A stretch of DNA of 64,000 nt from Kappaphycus alvarezii (Eukaryota > Rhodophyta > Florideophyceae > Gigartinales > Solieriaceae), in assembly GCA_002205965.3 (NCBI GenBank), contig NADL03000464.1:124001-188000 (forward strand), given 5' to 3'. Of the stretch, positions 34,401 to 46,020 are shown in pieces. Numbering within the stretch: the stretch's first letter is position 1; the number at the start of each line of letters is the position of its first letter. The position numbers were made by a program, and so were the translations under genes. The notes under the pieces are model-generated. The model saw only the letters and a program-made list of their open reading frames with translations. It had not been told where the DNA came from and searched no databases.

Positions 34401-37400
34401 TATAATAGTTTTGGACACTACTATAGTAGCAAAAAGACTTAGAGTGACCCTAAAATGGTTCGCTATAATCAATTTCATAGTCTATTGTACCAAAAAAATC
34501 ATTGAGAAGCTTCCTCTCATGCGGCGAAAATTTGTATGTTAAAGGACTGTTATATTCGGCTTAAATATGTAAATTTCGAAATGTGAATTGCAGAATCCAA
34601 AGCGTAAGTAAATTAGTATCCATCTTCTCTCACGAAGCAATGTATCTTTGAGAATTTTTTCCCTAAAATTTGGGTTATAAGAGCTTCCAAAATAAAACCT
34701 GGAAGATATTCTATATTTTCGTATCTCAAGAGAATTGTACTTGGAAGTCTGCCTGTGCTAACAGATGGTTCGATTATGGGACGCTCGATGGTATTTTGAG
34801 TTAATTTTTGGGAAAGACTTAAAGGGCCTATCAGTAATCATTCTCTATCTAACAACAACGGGTAATTACATCTATTGCTTATTTGCGAAAGAAGTTGCGA
34901 AACTTTATCCAATAATTTAACTTATTATAAACCATTACAGATACGTTTCTCACTCAAATAAATCCATCTTAAGTTTCTTTTATGTAATATTGGGACAAAA
35001 TTTAACTAAAATACCACCAAACTAGATCTTGGAACTAGTTTATAGATTTAAAATTGAATTTTATCCCTATCAAGTGAATGATGCTAGCCTCAGAGTGAAC
35101 ATGGAATAGACATTTATTTATGTGAAAACCATATTTTCTTTTCCTTATAGAGGAAGAAGTAAGCCATAGAATTTTTTGACAAAATAATGTATCTAAGCAG
35201 GATTATTTGTATCTAACGACTATTGTGTCGGTTTTCTGCTGATTGAAAAACTTGTATATTTTATTCCGTGTCCACTGACACACGATCTCTCCATTGAAAT
35301 TGGTTTCATCAGTTCCACTGTATATTTAATTTATATCATGTGTCTACCCCATGGATTGACACAGAATTTTTCTATGATTTTTTGGGGAGTTATGAAATTA
35401 TATGCGAATTCTTAGCTTGAAAGAACCAATACCTGGTTCTTATGTTGTATTCTTACAATACACAGATGCAGTTCCACAACTAAGACTATTTTGAACACCA
35501 TGTTTGTGGTGCTATTAAATACGTCATCTCATTATCATACTTTTCGGCCTAATGAGTGGTTCATCCTCAATTAAAGTGAATTAATCCTTCTTCAAATCAA
35601 TTAAGTTTAAATTTGGAGTTTAATTGCAGTCCGAGGCTAGTTTGAACTATTAAACCTGAGTTACCAGCCTTCTTCTGCGATTCACTTGCTTTGATCAGAT
35701 AATAGTAGCTTTTAACCTTATAAATTATTGAATCGTTCGATTGTTTATTTCGCGCGTTTTTGATTCAAATCATTCATTCCATTTTAATATCACTATGCAT
35801 TGTCTCTATCATCTTTCATTATTCACAATGAAAGCTTCTTAATGATAGAAACTTTATCATTTACTACACATCACCAAAGATGGTGAGACTTGGGTAGCAT
35901 CTCAGACCATAGTACTCATACCCATTGATCAGCTTTTATTTATCTCCATTTCCGGCCCCTAAAGTTGACTCTAAGACCTTCATGCACCCTTGGATCTAAA
36001 GCACTTCTATTGCACCTCTTTAAATTCCCTAGCCCCATTATTAGCTGAACTTTTCCCATCTTAAGCTCTTTTTTCAATTTTATTCTTTCAAATGGATTTC
36101 GAAAGATTTTAGAATGCCTCATGCAGTCGTTTAAATAAATAGATCCTCATTATGCCTACTGGCGTGTTAAATCACTCACTCGATAATGCGTTACCGACCC
36201 AACCATTATATTAATCGGAAAATTGGCGCTGCTCTTCTGCATGCACCTGTATAAAATATGTCCAGTTCTCTTTCGCACAAATGAAAAATGTTAGCTACTT
36301 TCATAATTCATCTTCGTTGCATGCGGACATCTTAAATTACTCGATACTCTTGCGATTTCCTTCTCGACGGGTTCTTTACAATTCTACATGACATCATGTA
36401 CCAATTCATCAAACATAGTTGTCCCTAAAATTCCTTCAGCTTACCACCTCAACGGCAGTAATACGATAATAAATAGTGCTACCAGCTTTATTTCTATGTA
36501 AGTACGGTTCCACCGATATGGAGATTGTGTAGAGGTAGAAAAAGGAGTACTGAAGGGAAGCAATGTTGAGGTGTATCCTGAGATTCATGTGTTATAGTTT
36601 GTTTACGTTTAGCTAAGATGATATTATGGAGTCTGAAGTCAGAAAGACCGAAGTTGGCGTCGTGGTCGTATTATTTTCTCACAGTTTAAACCCATATTTT
36701 TCCACGCATATATTTTATCTCCAACCTCCGCACGAGAATTAATTTGGACCGAATAATTTCGTATCTTAATTGAATTCTGCACCGAATCGACCTCTGTCGT
36801 AAATAGGCACTGCAGGAGAAACATTAAATTCAGCGGGAACGAAATATTTGTTTCTAAAGATTCTTCCAAGAATAGCGCTACCGTACAGTAAATTCTGAAA
36901 ACCTGAAAACCTCACCAAAATTCGATCTTATCTCCCAAAATCAGTGATACTTATGAATACAACTAACAAATGCGGACATGCTTAGTAAGGGAAACATAAC
37001 AAGAGTACTGTTTCGCAGTCTTGCTCTCTCTCCCAAAAAACCTCAGTGGCCGAAAAACTCGTACCGCACTATTAATATTCATAACTTAAAAATACCAAAG
37101 ACTCTTAAACCCCTTTCTAATTCACATCCACTTTCACTAACTTCCACTAAAGCCTTTTGAAATCCTATCTTTTCAAATATAATTCAATTCTGGTTGTGCT
37201 GTTTGTTGTTTTCAGACCATGTCTGTGGATTTTACTTAGCTTGAGAACATATTGTAAGAATTTCAGCCGCTCTTAACCCAGGAAGGAAGCAATGAGTAAA
37301 AATACACCCTGGATAAAATCCATAGTATTTTTCTGTCAGCAGTTTGGAACATAGACAGTGGTTTGAACGACATACTTTGCTCCCAAACATCTCGTTGTTG

Positions 37401-39193
37401 TCCTGGTAACGTTTCAGGACTATATGAAGCAGTCTATTGAAAAACCGAAAAAAGAGGAGCCTGTGATTTTGTCAAAAGACATGTAAATAGTTAAATTGGT
37501 GTGTCAAAAGGATGGAGGAAAGAGTAACTTCTCAACAAAAATGTTTAACGAGAAAACTTCTGCAAGAGTCCCTTACTGCGAAATGCTTTCACTCCTGTTT
37601 GGATCCGGTACATGAAAATTTGTTGGCAACAATGCGAATGAGACAACTATGAAAACGCTAATGAAGTTAAAATGATGTTCAAATTTATTGAAATGGTGTC
37701 AATTGCGGCCCGCCTTCTGCCTTTCTGATAGTCTACAAGATAGGAATCCATATAGCAGTAGTCACCATGTAATGTATGTATGCTGCAACACACGCAACCT
37801 GGTAAGTCTTGGTTATCTTAAAATAGTTAGAACCATTTTATGATTTTATTGAAATTCTTGAGAGATGCCGCAGTCCGAAATTAAGAAAAAAGTTCATAAT
37901 TTCAAGGCAAATTACCTTGGGCAGTGTTCTCTAGAGGGCATTAAGGAGTTATGCGACACATCCATTTGAGGATTCTGACGGTAAACTACTTATTCCTCCT
38001 TCACACTTGTATATCGATGTGATAATAGAGCACAAATCTCTGATGGTAACTATGATTTCATTTCTAGGCTTTATTTAGGTTTAACTATCTATCATGCAGT
38101 CAATAAACAGCTACGTGCAACTAATGAACGTATTTTCTGTGAGCTAAAAAACTTTTGCTACAATTTTGACCAGTCTCTGATGGGAAAACTTGAACTTGTG
38201 CGAGGTAATTACATTAAAGTTGCAAGCATCACGTTGATACGCATTTTTGTGTCTTTATCTTACTTAAAGCAACAAATACACTCCAAAGAAGATCATTTTT
38301 GGTTTTTCCGCAAACTTTGGTTCCCTATTTTCTCCTGCGTTCCCACTTTCATTAAAACTTTGATGCTCCTTCACGATATTTCAGACCTAAAATCGAACAT
38401 CTAATGTCATATTTACATATTTATTTTCCGCGCCTTGGCAAAGACATTTTCCCTTTCCAGCATATAGCGACCTTCTCGATACACGGCGCCATCATGAACT
38501 CCGGTGCTCTTTTCCAATAAAGTTGACCGCTGTGCATCCTAAAGCATTCGTTCATAAGTAAACTTTTCATGATCAAATAGCTCACCTGAACCAAATTTCT
38601 TCTCTTTTTTCTCTCACAAAATCAAGATTCGAAAGCCTCCAGATATTAAAAGGTACATTTGGCATCATTATTACCTCTTCAGTGGTCTGAAAAGTCCTTG
38701 ATTTATGAGTTCACAAGCGCAAGGCCATCGGAGCCAATTGGTTATTTCTTATTTCCTTTTTGTCGCAGCGCACCATCCGTGGCAGCTGTAATGAAGGCTA
38801 TTTATTAATAGTTACAGTTTGAGTATTCAGGACAGATAAATACAGTATAGAAGCAGAAGTCGCCGCCTTGGATGCCATCAATAGACAGAAGGCAGAGTCA
38901 ATATGTGATCCGGTCCATCAGATGATTGGACGATCGAGGGGGTTTTTTTTGTCTGTCCAGACCTCATTCTCGAAAACTGAGTAATAATCCTAAGCTTCTA
39001 CCTAAGAAAAGCTCATGGATATCCACCTGATATCCACGAGCTATCCAATTGTGCGGTGGAATTTCTTTTGAGGTTAGAGTATGATATGTTTCGGGGGATG
39101 TTCGGTGGGAGGGAGAGCGAGTGGGGGGGATGGCATTTTGGGATGAGAAGAAAGTATAGGTTTACAGAGAACTCTACTAGACAAGTGTAACCG

Positions 39194-40690
39194 TACAGTG
39201 GTGGAAAAAAACTTTATGATACGCCCCATAATCTGGGTTAGCGGTTTAAATTTTTGATTAAATACTGAAAGCGATACCTCTTGTAAGGAAACGGCAATAG
39301 TAATTCTGAATCTAAAAAAGCTAAGTTTTAAATAGGTTAAAATTACAGAGATAGACAAATTTCCCTCTAAATAGGATGATCAAACCGTTATGGACACTTT
39401 CGGAAATGGTTTTCCGGCCAGAATCACCGCAAAAAGAGCTCTAAAATCGTTCGTACTGCATCTATACGAGATTTTGCATGTTTGAAAACGGGCAGGAAAT
39501 TGCATCGATTCCTAAAACCCGGCAAAAAGATGCGAAAAAAGTGCTGTCTCACTGAATTCGGAAAGGGGTATATCGTCGCTTATTCCTCCATCTGTGTGGG
39601 TATTGTTTCCACTGCGCGGGAGCTAAGATATTCCAGGTGAGGTTTTAAAACTATTTTGCGAGAACAAGCAGCCTAAAGTAAGAAAATTGGGGAAAGAGGC
39701 TAGATAATTATCAGCTATTGACAAAAAAAAGAGCACGTCGAGAAGTTTAAGTAACAAAGCAAACAGTGCAAGTGTTTTTAAGCCCCTATAGCTTAGCTTA
39801 CCATCTCATACTATACGGTGAATGCTTCAAAGTGCTATATTTATGCGGTATAGGCGAGATAAAAGGACATCTGCCATGAAAGAACGAAATCAGAATCACC
39901 ACATCAAATGAGCTAAGCGATGATGATATGGAGGAAGCAGAAACGAGATCTTATTATCTAGTACGACGAGGAGAAGTTCAATCTCGACGTATCAGAAGGC
40001 TTAGCATTCACTTGGTATGGTTTACGCAAGAAAAAGGAGCTTCTTCCGAAACGACGCCGTGAAGGGGGAATTTTAATGATCTTTTTCTGCTTTGCTGTGA
40101 ACTTAATTTCAAAACTGGTACTTGAAACGAAAAGAAGGATGTTCCAAAGTATTTGCAGCCATTAAAACCTATTTTCTATCGTTTACAGTGTTTATTTCGC
40201 TTATATGGTCGTTAATGTAGAACAGAGCGCCCTTTTTTGGGGATATAGTCAGCTAGGATGACTGTTTGAGGATTATATAAATGTTTAGACTGTTCTGCGT
40301 ATTCCCCGATCTTAAATCTATCGAAAACGTTTGGTTTGTAGTGGTCAGAAGTTTCTACACTAATCAGAGGCAGTTTGAAAGCTTTGAATTTCTGGAAGAA
40401 TGTTTGGTTGAGGCGTATAGCAATTTGGATCACGAAGTGTTGGACAACTTAGTTCTGTTGATGCAGAAAAGATGAATAGAGGTAGTGCTTGCGATGGGGA
40501 AGCAGATAGAGTACTAAAGCACCCATAAACTTCCTTTCGAATACCGTCCAGGTTGCTTGAAAACATGTGTTCCTTAAGTTTTGATCAGCCTATTGGAGGA
40601 AAAGTTGTCTATCTCTAAAACTTTTATTTATTTTTAAACTCTGTTTTCAGATTCGTAATCAGCATTGCCGTTTCCTTAAACGAAGATAAT
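39194..40690 (+). mobile_element. Tc1/mariner element, degenerate, with long inverted ends
   Basis: The left end starts at a TA followed by CAGTGGTGGAAAAAAA, the Tc1-type terminus. A roughly 100-base inner terminal segment (from about 39284: AAGGAAACGGCAATAG, then AGAGATAGACAA and GATGATCAAA) recurs inverted at about 40565-40690. The outermost 90 bases are missing or degraded on the right. Between the ends lies a relic transposase. Confidence 0.75.
39430..40475 (+). pseudogene. Tc1-like transposase relic
   Basis: The plus strand keeps Tc1 landmarks. There is a basic HTH-like stretch near 39460-39530. A block resembling the first-Asp region lies near 39970-40080: KFNLDVSEGLAFTW, then LRKKKELLPKRRREGG. 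The C-terminal block FPDLKSIENVW is near 40310-40340, followed by RQFESFEFLEECLVEAY and a DNLVLLMQKR ending at the TGA at 40473. Many frame changes and stops make it non-functional. It differs from the Tc1 relic at 24752-25850. Confidence 0.8.
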
Positions 40691-40699
40691 CATCTTTAC

Positions 40700-41282
40700 T
40701 TCATGTATTATAAAAGGCGTACAAGCCTAGCTGACAGCGTAAGCTAAGATAGTTGAAGTTCGTCGCTTCCTAGCTTGGGAGTACGCGCTAGGATCGATTT
40801 TGCAAAGGTACATCACATGGTCGACGAGATTCGTTGCCGCAGGTGGTCAAGGGCCGCCGCTGGTGTACAGAACAGTCGTCGCGATATCAATTTCGACATT
40901 ACCGTATCCTCGCCATTCCAAGAGTGCTATATGCCAATGGGAGCACGAAAAGCGCGAGCCGTTGCCAACGCAGCAGACAAGCGAAAGAGGAGGGACCTAG
41001 CCACGAAAGTGGCTGCCATTTCTGGCGGCGTCCTGCCTGGAAGATCAAGATTAGGATGAGATTTTGTGCCGCTGGCTTTTGACTCATTAGGATCACCTTC
41101 TGAGACGTCATCAAAGGTCATAGAGAAATACGCGGCAGCTGTTGCATGCGCAGCGGATGCTCTACGGGGGGGATGAAGACACGCTTATACCAGAAACTAA
41201 GCCACGCTATTTGGTCCACAAGCGCGGCGTCAGTAATATGTCGTGCCCCGCAACACGCAGAAGTTGGTCACCCCATTCAGAA
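40700..41282. other. Intergenic; overlapping short frames only
   Basis: A GC-richer patch at 40775-41080 has open frames in three plus-strand frames, including a 94-codon one ending GVLPGRSRLG. None matches a family I know. Its composition differs from the AT-rich sequence to the left, so it could be an exon or an old insert. Confidence 0.35.
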
Positions 41283-41457
41283 TTAATTTTGTAGCGACTT
41301 CACAGTGTTGCACATACATATTACAGTGAGAAAAACAGGCATCGCCAATTTCGCATGGGTGTCAGTCACCCCAGTTTCCTTAAACGAAGGATCGCATTTA
41401 GTATTTAATCCAATATGGAAGCCACTACCCCAGATTACGGGGGTTTGTCCACCACTG
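41283..41457 (-). repeat. Second Tc1-type terminal repeat
   Basis: Read on the minus strand from 41457, it starts TACAGTGGTGGACAAAC and continues with TAATCTGGGGTAGTGG and GATTAAATACTAAATGCGAT. It closely follows the left end of the element at 39194 for about 100 bases. It then diverges, so it is the end of a related but different copy, or the displaced right end of the same element. Confidence 0.7.
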
Positions 41458-41725
41458 TACTGCACTGTACTGTACCGGAATGTAAAATGCCCTAAATGTT
41501 CAGCGCCGTAAGATGCATGAGCTTACAATAAGATTGCAGAAAACTTGAACATTACTGTACTGTACGGACAGCGTTTGTACTATTGTACTGTATTAACGAA
41601 GGCCAGATACTGTAATTTCAATTTCTCCTTACATTAATACTCAAAAGATACTGTACTGTAGTGCAGAAACCTCACCAGAACCACAATTCTGTACTCGTAG
41701 TTTACTGTACTGTACTGCACGTACA
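41455..41725. repeat. GTAC-palindrome clusters upstream of the GRAM gene
   Basis: CACTGTACTGTACC near 41465, TACTGTACTGTACGG near 41555, TACTGTACTG near 41652 and TTACTGTACTGTACTGCACG near 41702 lie within the 480 bases before the ATG at 41939. The first cluster abuts the Tc1-type end. Confidence 0.65.
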
Positions 41726-41938
41726 GACAGCGCTGTGACTAAACTGACGTCCATGCCACCTCTATGACCCGTGAGCGGCCTGCATTAGCTTTCGTCCTGC
41801 GTCGGCACTTCACTTCCTATGCATCCGAGGAATATCGTTGCCGTCGAACTAACTACCTCTCTCGACTAGGAAACACCAACCCCATCGCTCTTCACGTCGA
41901 TCCAGGGTCGAATTGCATTCGACCGTACGAATTGCACC

Positions 41939-42895
41939 ATGACTGACGAGAATGGGCATCCCACAGATACGACAAATCAAGCGAAAGTGGATACTGAGTC
42001 AACAGAAGCTAAAGATACCACCACCAATGAAGGCGAAGGGCAGCAACATATTTTATCCGAATCAAAGCAAACCGACGCTCCCCACGCAGAATCAGCTAGC
42101 TGGGGTTGGGGGTTCAATGTAAACGCAGTGGCTGGGAATATAGGTGGCTTATTCGGCGCCAGCGCGGATAATGACGATTACAACAAAGCCGACGCTGATG
42201 GCAACGAACAAGATGACAATGCCAATGCCGACGAAGAGTCGGAAAACGAACTGGGAAAGACGGCGGCAAATATTGCAAACGCGGCCACTGCAGAATTTGA
42301 GATTGCGAGCAAAGCTGCCCAAGAAACAATTGGAAAGGCTGCAGAGGAAATAGGGAAGGGTTGGGGGACATTTAACAGTTTCCTTGACGATATGCTCGCG
42401 GCCAAACCTGATGCAGATAGCGCTTCATCAGAGGATGGCAACATTCATAGTCAATTCCAGTCTATGTTTCCAAAACTTGCCGAGGGCGATGAGGTTGTGG
42501 ATCATTTTCGTTGTGCTCTTTTACAAAAGTATCGCTGCTACTTGAATAACTCCACTCCGGAGAAAAGTTATTCGCTGCGGGGAACATTGTTCGTTAGCAC
42601 TGCACACATCGCCTTATATGTCACCGATGACGGTGGAGAATTTGGTGGAAAGCCATTTGGTATCTCCATTCCTCTCAAGAGTGTTGGGAAAATTCAGAAG
42701 GGCGCAAAGGCTATGTTGAAGTTGGTGACAAAGGAACCCATAAGCTACAGTTACATCTTCGCAGAATTTGAATCGGACTCTCATTTTTCCAGTGCCCTTA
42801 GTTTACTAGAGCACATGACGGCTGCCTCATCTGCACAGCCCCTGTCAAGCACCACCGAAGTAGCAGGAGGAGATGAGTCCTCGACAACAACCTAA
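41939..42895 (+). CDS. GRAM-domain protein
   Basis: A 318-residue intronless frame starts at an ATG in good context (GCACCATGA). Residues 1-60 are polar and acidic. SWGWGFNVNAVAGNIGGLFGAS (about 68-90) and a long Ala/Glu helix (about 118-165, ELGKTAANIANAATAEF onward) could be membrane-touching amphipathic segments. A GRAM domain follows at about 178-292: FPKLAEGDEVVDHFRCALL, YSLRGTLFVSTAHIALYV, FGISIPLKSVGKIQKG, YSYIFAEF and a final helix. GRAM is a PH-like fold that binds phosphoinositides or other membrane partners. The tail is Ser/Thr-rich. A role at membrane contact or in trafficking is inferred from the domain. The frame has no stops and looks functional. Confidence 0.9.
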   Translation: MTDENGHPTDTTNQAKVDTESTEAKDTTTNEGEGQQHILSESKQTDAPHAESASWGWGFNVNAVAGNIGGLFGASADNDDYNKADADGNEQDDNANADEESENELGKTAANIANAATAEFEIASKAAQETIGKAAEEIGKGWGTFNSFLDDMLAAKPDADSASSEDGNIHSQFQSMFPKLAEGDEVVDHFRCALLQKYRCYLNNSTPEKSYSLRGTLFVSTAHIALYVTDDGGEFGGKPFGISIPLKSVGKIQKGAKAMLKLVTKEPISYSYIFAEFESDSHFSSALSLLEHMTAASSAQPLSSTTEVAGGDESSTTT

Positions 42896-44763
42896 ACCAC
42901 GCAGTTGTGTACATTTGGATTATTCGGATTCATTATTCGAATCAGATACTATCAAGTGGCCCAATTCGTCTTGATGACTTAGTCCGCTGCCATGTTTGTT
43001 AAAATGCGGAATGTAACTCCTGCTAATTGCCGTACAAGCTGCCCAGATGGGCAGAGATCTCTTGAACATGCAAGTAGTCCTCCCACGTTCATCAATGAGG
43101 CTCACCTCAACTGCGACGGCGTATAGGCGCACTGACCATTAAGACGAAGCGTTGCAATCACTCCAGGGCCGAGGTCCTTCCTGCATACCCGAAGGTGAGT
43201 CACGGCAATTGCTAAGATCTAAGCGGCTGTCCTGCCTTAGGGCTGGTGCTCAACTGCGTTTCGGCACTCATGCCTTGGTAGCCAAGTATGAATTCTCTTC
43301 TGTAAAAGGCGTGTTAATGTGGGGGATCGATAAGCGCTTTTATGAGCGGATGGAATCTCTTGAATGCACTCATTCCTGTGCATGTTTCCAGGAAGTCCAG
43401 ATATGGACCAAGGAATACACAAATTCCAACAAACGCCTTTATTGAGCCAAACATCTCCTGTCGTAAGAAAGGTATTCCCGAATCCCCGCGACCAAAGTCA
43501 GCAGCGATAAGATCGTAAGAGTCTTGCTACATTCGCCGCTCAAGATTACTCACGAGGCTGAAAGAGTGATCAGCGTCTAGCCAAAGTAGACAAGCTTATC
43601 CAAGTATCACAGCAATGGGAGATGAAAGCTTTCCGTTGCTCTCACCTGTTTCCAGCACACATTGCGTAAATAAAGTTAAACCTGCCTGGCATTCGGGGTC
43701 AACTGACCACCAGTTACTGTACAAAAACAGCATCTGTTGCAACCTGGTGGATATACGTGGTCTCTAGTAAGGAAATCAAAGATCCATGCGAGCCAATCGA
43801 GGGGGGTAGAGAGTGGACGCAGCTGACTTGGTCGATATTGCCTAGCACTGCTGGTGCCAGCAGCACCAGGGTCTTTCAACTACTGAAAAGAATTTAATGT
43901 TCGCCCTAATTGTTATGCACAGGATGTAACAATTCTCGGCATTCATACATGTTGTGCGAGTCGATTAAATTAGTTGGAGCAATCTGCAACGGTGACCGTG
44001 ATTTGAGGCCCATTGACATCCCCTCTTCTTCCACAGAAAAATTTACCATTTGTAGCTCCGACTTTATGTCCCGAAGTAGAGAAGAGCTTGACGAATGCAC
44101 AGACCATAGGCTCACATGTTTTATCCTCCAATATCAGTCATTACCATTCAAACTGCTAACATTGGCATAGTGTTTTAGTTACAACATTGACTTATGCGGA
44201 CAGATTGGACCAGCCGGTCTGTAAGAACGGCATTAACTCAGCAACTTTACAGCCGCCCGTCATGCTCTGACCTTAAGTATCTCAAGCCAAGGCTTTTTTT
44301 CTACATTACACCGCGGTCTTGCGTAACCATCGGAAATTGTGCACATGCCTCAGCACCTGACCTCCAGACGGGGCTCGTGGTTTGATCCCCCTCTCACCAA
44401 CTCCATAAAATAAAAGGCCTCGACACTCCTAGGTACAATACCAGATCTATTGTCGAGAGTGGCGTATGAATCGATACCGCAGGAGCCCACTGCTCCTCCA
44501 CAAACAGTCGCCTAATCCACGAGTTATTCCACAAATTCTCTATGTAATCGAGTCGCTAATTTTTCGGGAAATATGCACATATAGTCGGATCCTGCTGCGG
44601 ACATCCGTAATACTAGCGCATGGACGATGAGGTACATCCGGTTAGTTCTTAGCCGTATAGTTAGACCGTGCGCAGTCTCCAGTAGATACTGGGTGCATTA
44701 AACTTCTTTCTTCATGCTAATGTCGCAAAGTTTGATGATGCACAAACGGGTCTGGGCTTACAG
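42896..44763. other. Intergenic; no gene supported
   Basis: Ordinary composition, only frames under 100 codons with no family resemblance. A GCTGGTGCCAGCAGCACC palindromic patch lies near 43850-43868. Confidence 0.4.
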
Positions 44764-46020
44764 TTAGGGCCTACGTGGGTGGTCAATGTCCGGCACGTCC
44801 AATGGTGCACGAGCAATTATCGCCATAGTAACAGCGGACCCGATGACGGCGCTGAGCGCTGGTAGGTCCGACGACAAATAACCTACGTGGAGGTATGATG
44901 GCGGCGAGCGATGGCCGGAAAAAACTCGTTGAGACGCCGGGTATGCGGCTGACGACGGGGCAAAGGAGCGGGCGGGCTTGACCCAGGATGAAACGCCATT
45001 CTGGACAGAAGTGCAAGTGCAAAATGTCTGCAGTCCGGGAGGAGGCATATCGGGCGGTGCGTTCGCTAGCGGGGGCAGCATCGATGATGCTAGTGGCGGC
45101 GATGCCGTGGAAGATGGGGCCGATTTCGGAGAAACCATATCCGCCGAGACGGATCGGGAGGCAGGTTTGGGTCCAGGCTTGGGCTAGTGAGGGCTAAGTT
45201 GTTGGTTTTTCATAGAACTCCCATTGCACCGAGTCAAAGACAGTCGCGGCGTCCGAAGCATGTTGGGGGTCCGAGAGGCGGAACGCATGCAACGTCAGAC
45301 ATGCGGAAGCACAAAGGCGATGCATGTGGAGGCAACTTGGAGGTTCTTGGACGGAGGTGAGTTTCTCGAGGGTCCGGCGAGAGGACGCGATCTTCACGAG
45401 GAGGAACTCAAGCGATCGGGGCACCAAGAAGCTCGAAGCCGTATGGGGAGCATTGCTGGAGGGGGGAAGTCTGACAGAAACTCCTCACGTGTAGCTGGGG
45501 ATGTGTGGGGCCAGTAGATGCGTTTCTTGCGCATTTTGAGGTCGATGACAAGGCTCGTGTTGTCGGAGTGGGGTGAGGGCTCTGCGAAGGGCAGGCTGTG
45601 TGCCGACAAGTGTGCCATCATCTGCATACCAATGGTTGAGGATGAGTTCTGGGTCCTCCGCAAGCTCGAGTAGGCTGGATGGTAAGCGAGAATAGGAGCA
45701 TGCTAGCCAGATCACCCTGTTGAGCATCATCAACCGATGATGTTTTCCATCTTCGGTAACCTCTAAGATACTCCGGGCCCCAACCGACCACATCTTTCAA
45801 ACATTAAAGCACCCAAACATTTCCCCCTGTTGAGTGTACTGTGCGCTTGGAATCTTTGTACGTTCGCGGTTTGGGAGGAGCGGGGGTTGCGAACGCCCAC
45901 AGACCACGTTGATAAACCCCGCTAGCGTGGGAGTGCGGGCAGGCAGGAGATTGAGCAGCGACTGACTGTCCACAAATTTGACCGCGTTAGAGGCATCAGT
46001 GAGGACGTTGGTGACTTAGG
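44764..46020 (-). pseudogene. Reverse transcriptase relic (RVT_1, YADD type)
   Basis: Reading leftward on the minus strand, motifs occur in the expected order across frames. LTDASNAVKFVD (near 45975-46010) corresponds to the first catalytic Asp block. QQGDLASMLLFS (near 45690-45722) is the palm entry. WYADDGTLVG, with YADD at 45628-45617, is the active site. A downstream Cys/Arg-rich block (LCASACLTLHAFRLSDPQH, near 45300-45340) is typical of this group of eukaryotic RTs. Frames change at least twice and a 102-bp insert splits the QQGD block. It is more like non-LTR or unclassified eukaryotic RTs than the gypsy RT at 4400. Similarity may continue up to about 46360. Confidence 0.75.
45725..45826 (-). 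mobile_element. Short dispersed insertion (102 bp) inside the RT relic, 8-bp target duplication
   Basis: The flanks are CTGTTGAG at 45717-45724 and 45827-45834. Read on the minus strand it starts GGGGAAATGTTTGGGTGCTT and passes GATGTGGTCGGTTGGGGCCC. It ends in a hairpin CATCATC-ggtt-GATGATG. Removing it rejoins the RT QQGD motif in frame, which fixes both borders. Confidence 0.9.

Larger units (their letters stand above)
27330..39190. other. AT-rich, gene-empty block (about 12 kb)
   Basis: Composition changes abruptly to strongly AT-rich. The longest frames are about 60-117 codons, are rich in Ile, Lys, Phe and Ser, and show no domain I recognise. No tRNA, rRNA or organellar gene was seen. 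TACAGTAC clusters are essentially absent. A less AT-rich island lies at about 29040-29290. The composition resembles decayed heterochromatin or old, mutated transposon sequence; an organellar origin is not supported by any gene. Confidence 0.6.

Noticed and set aside
27330..39190. Organellar DNA insertion
   Set aside because: AT content fits, but no organellar gene, tRNA or rRNA could be seen.
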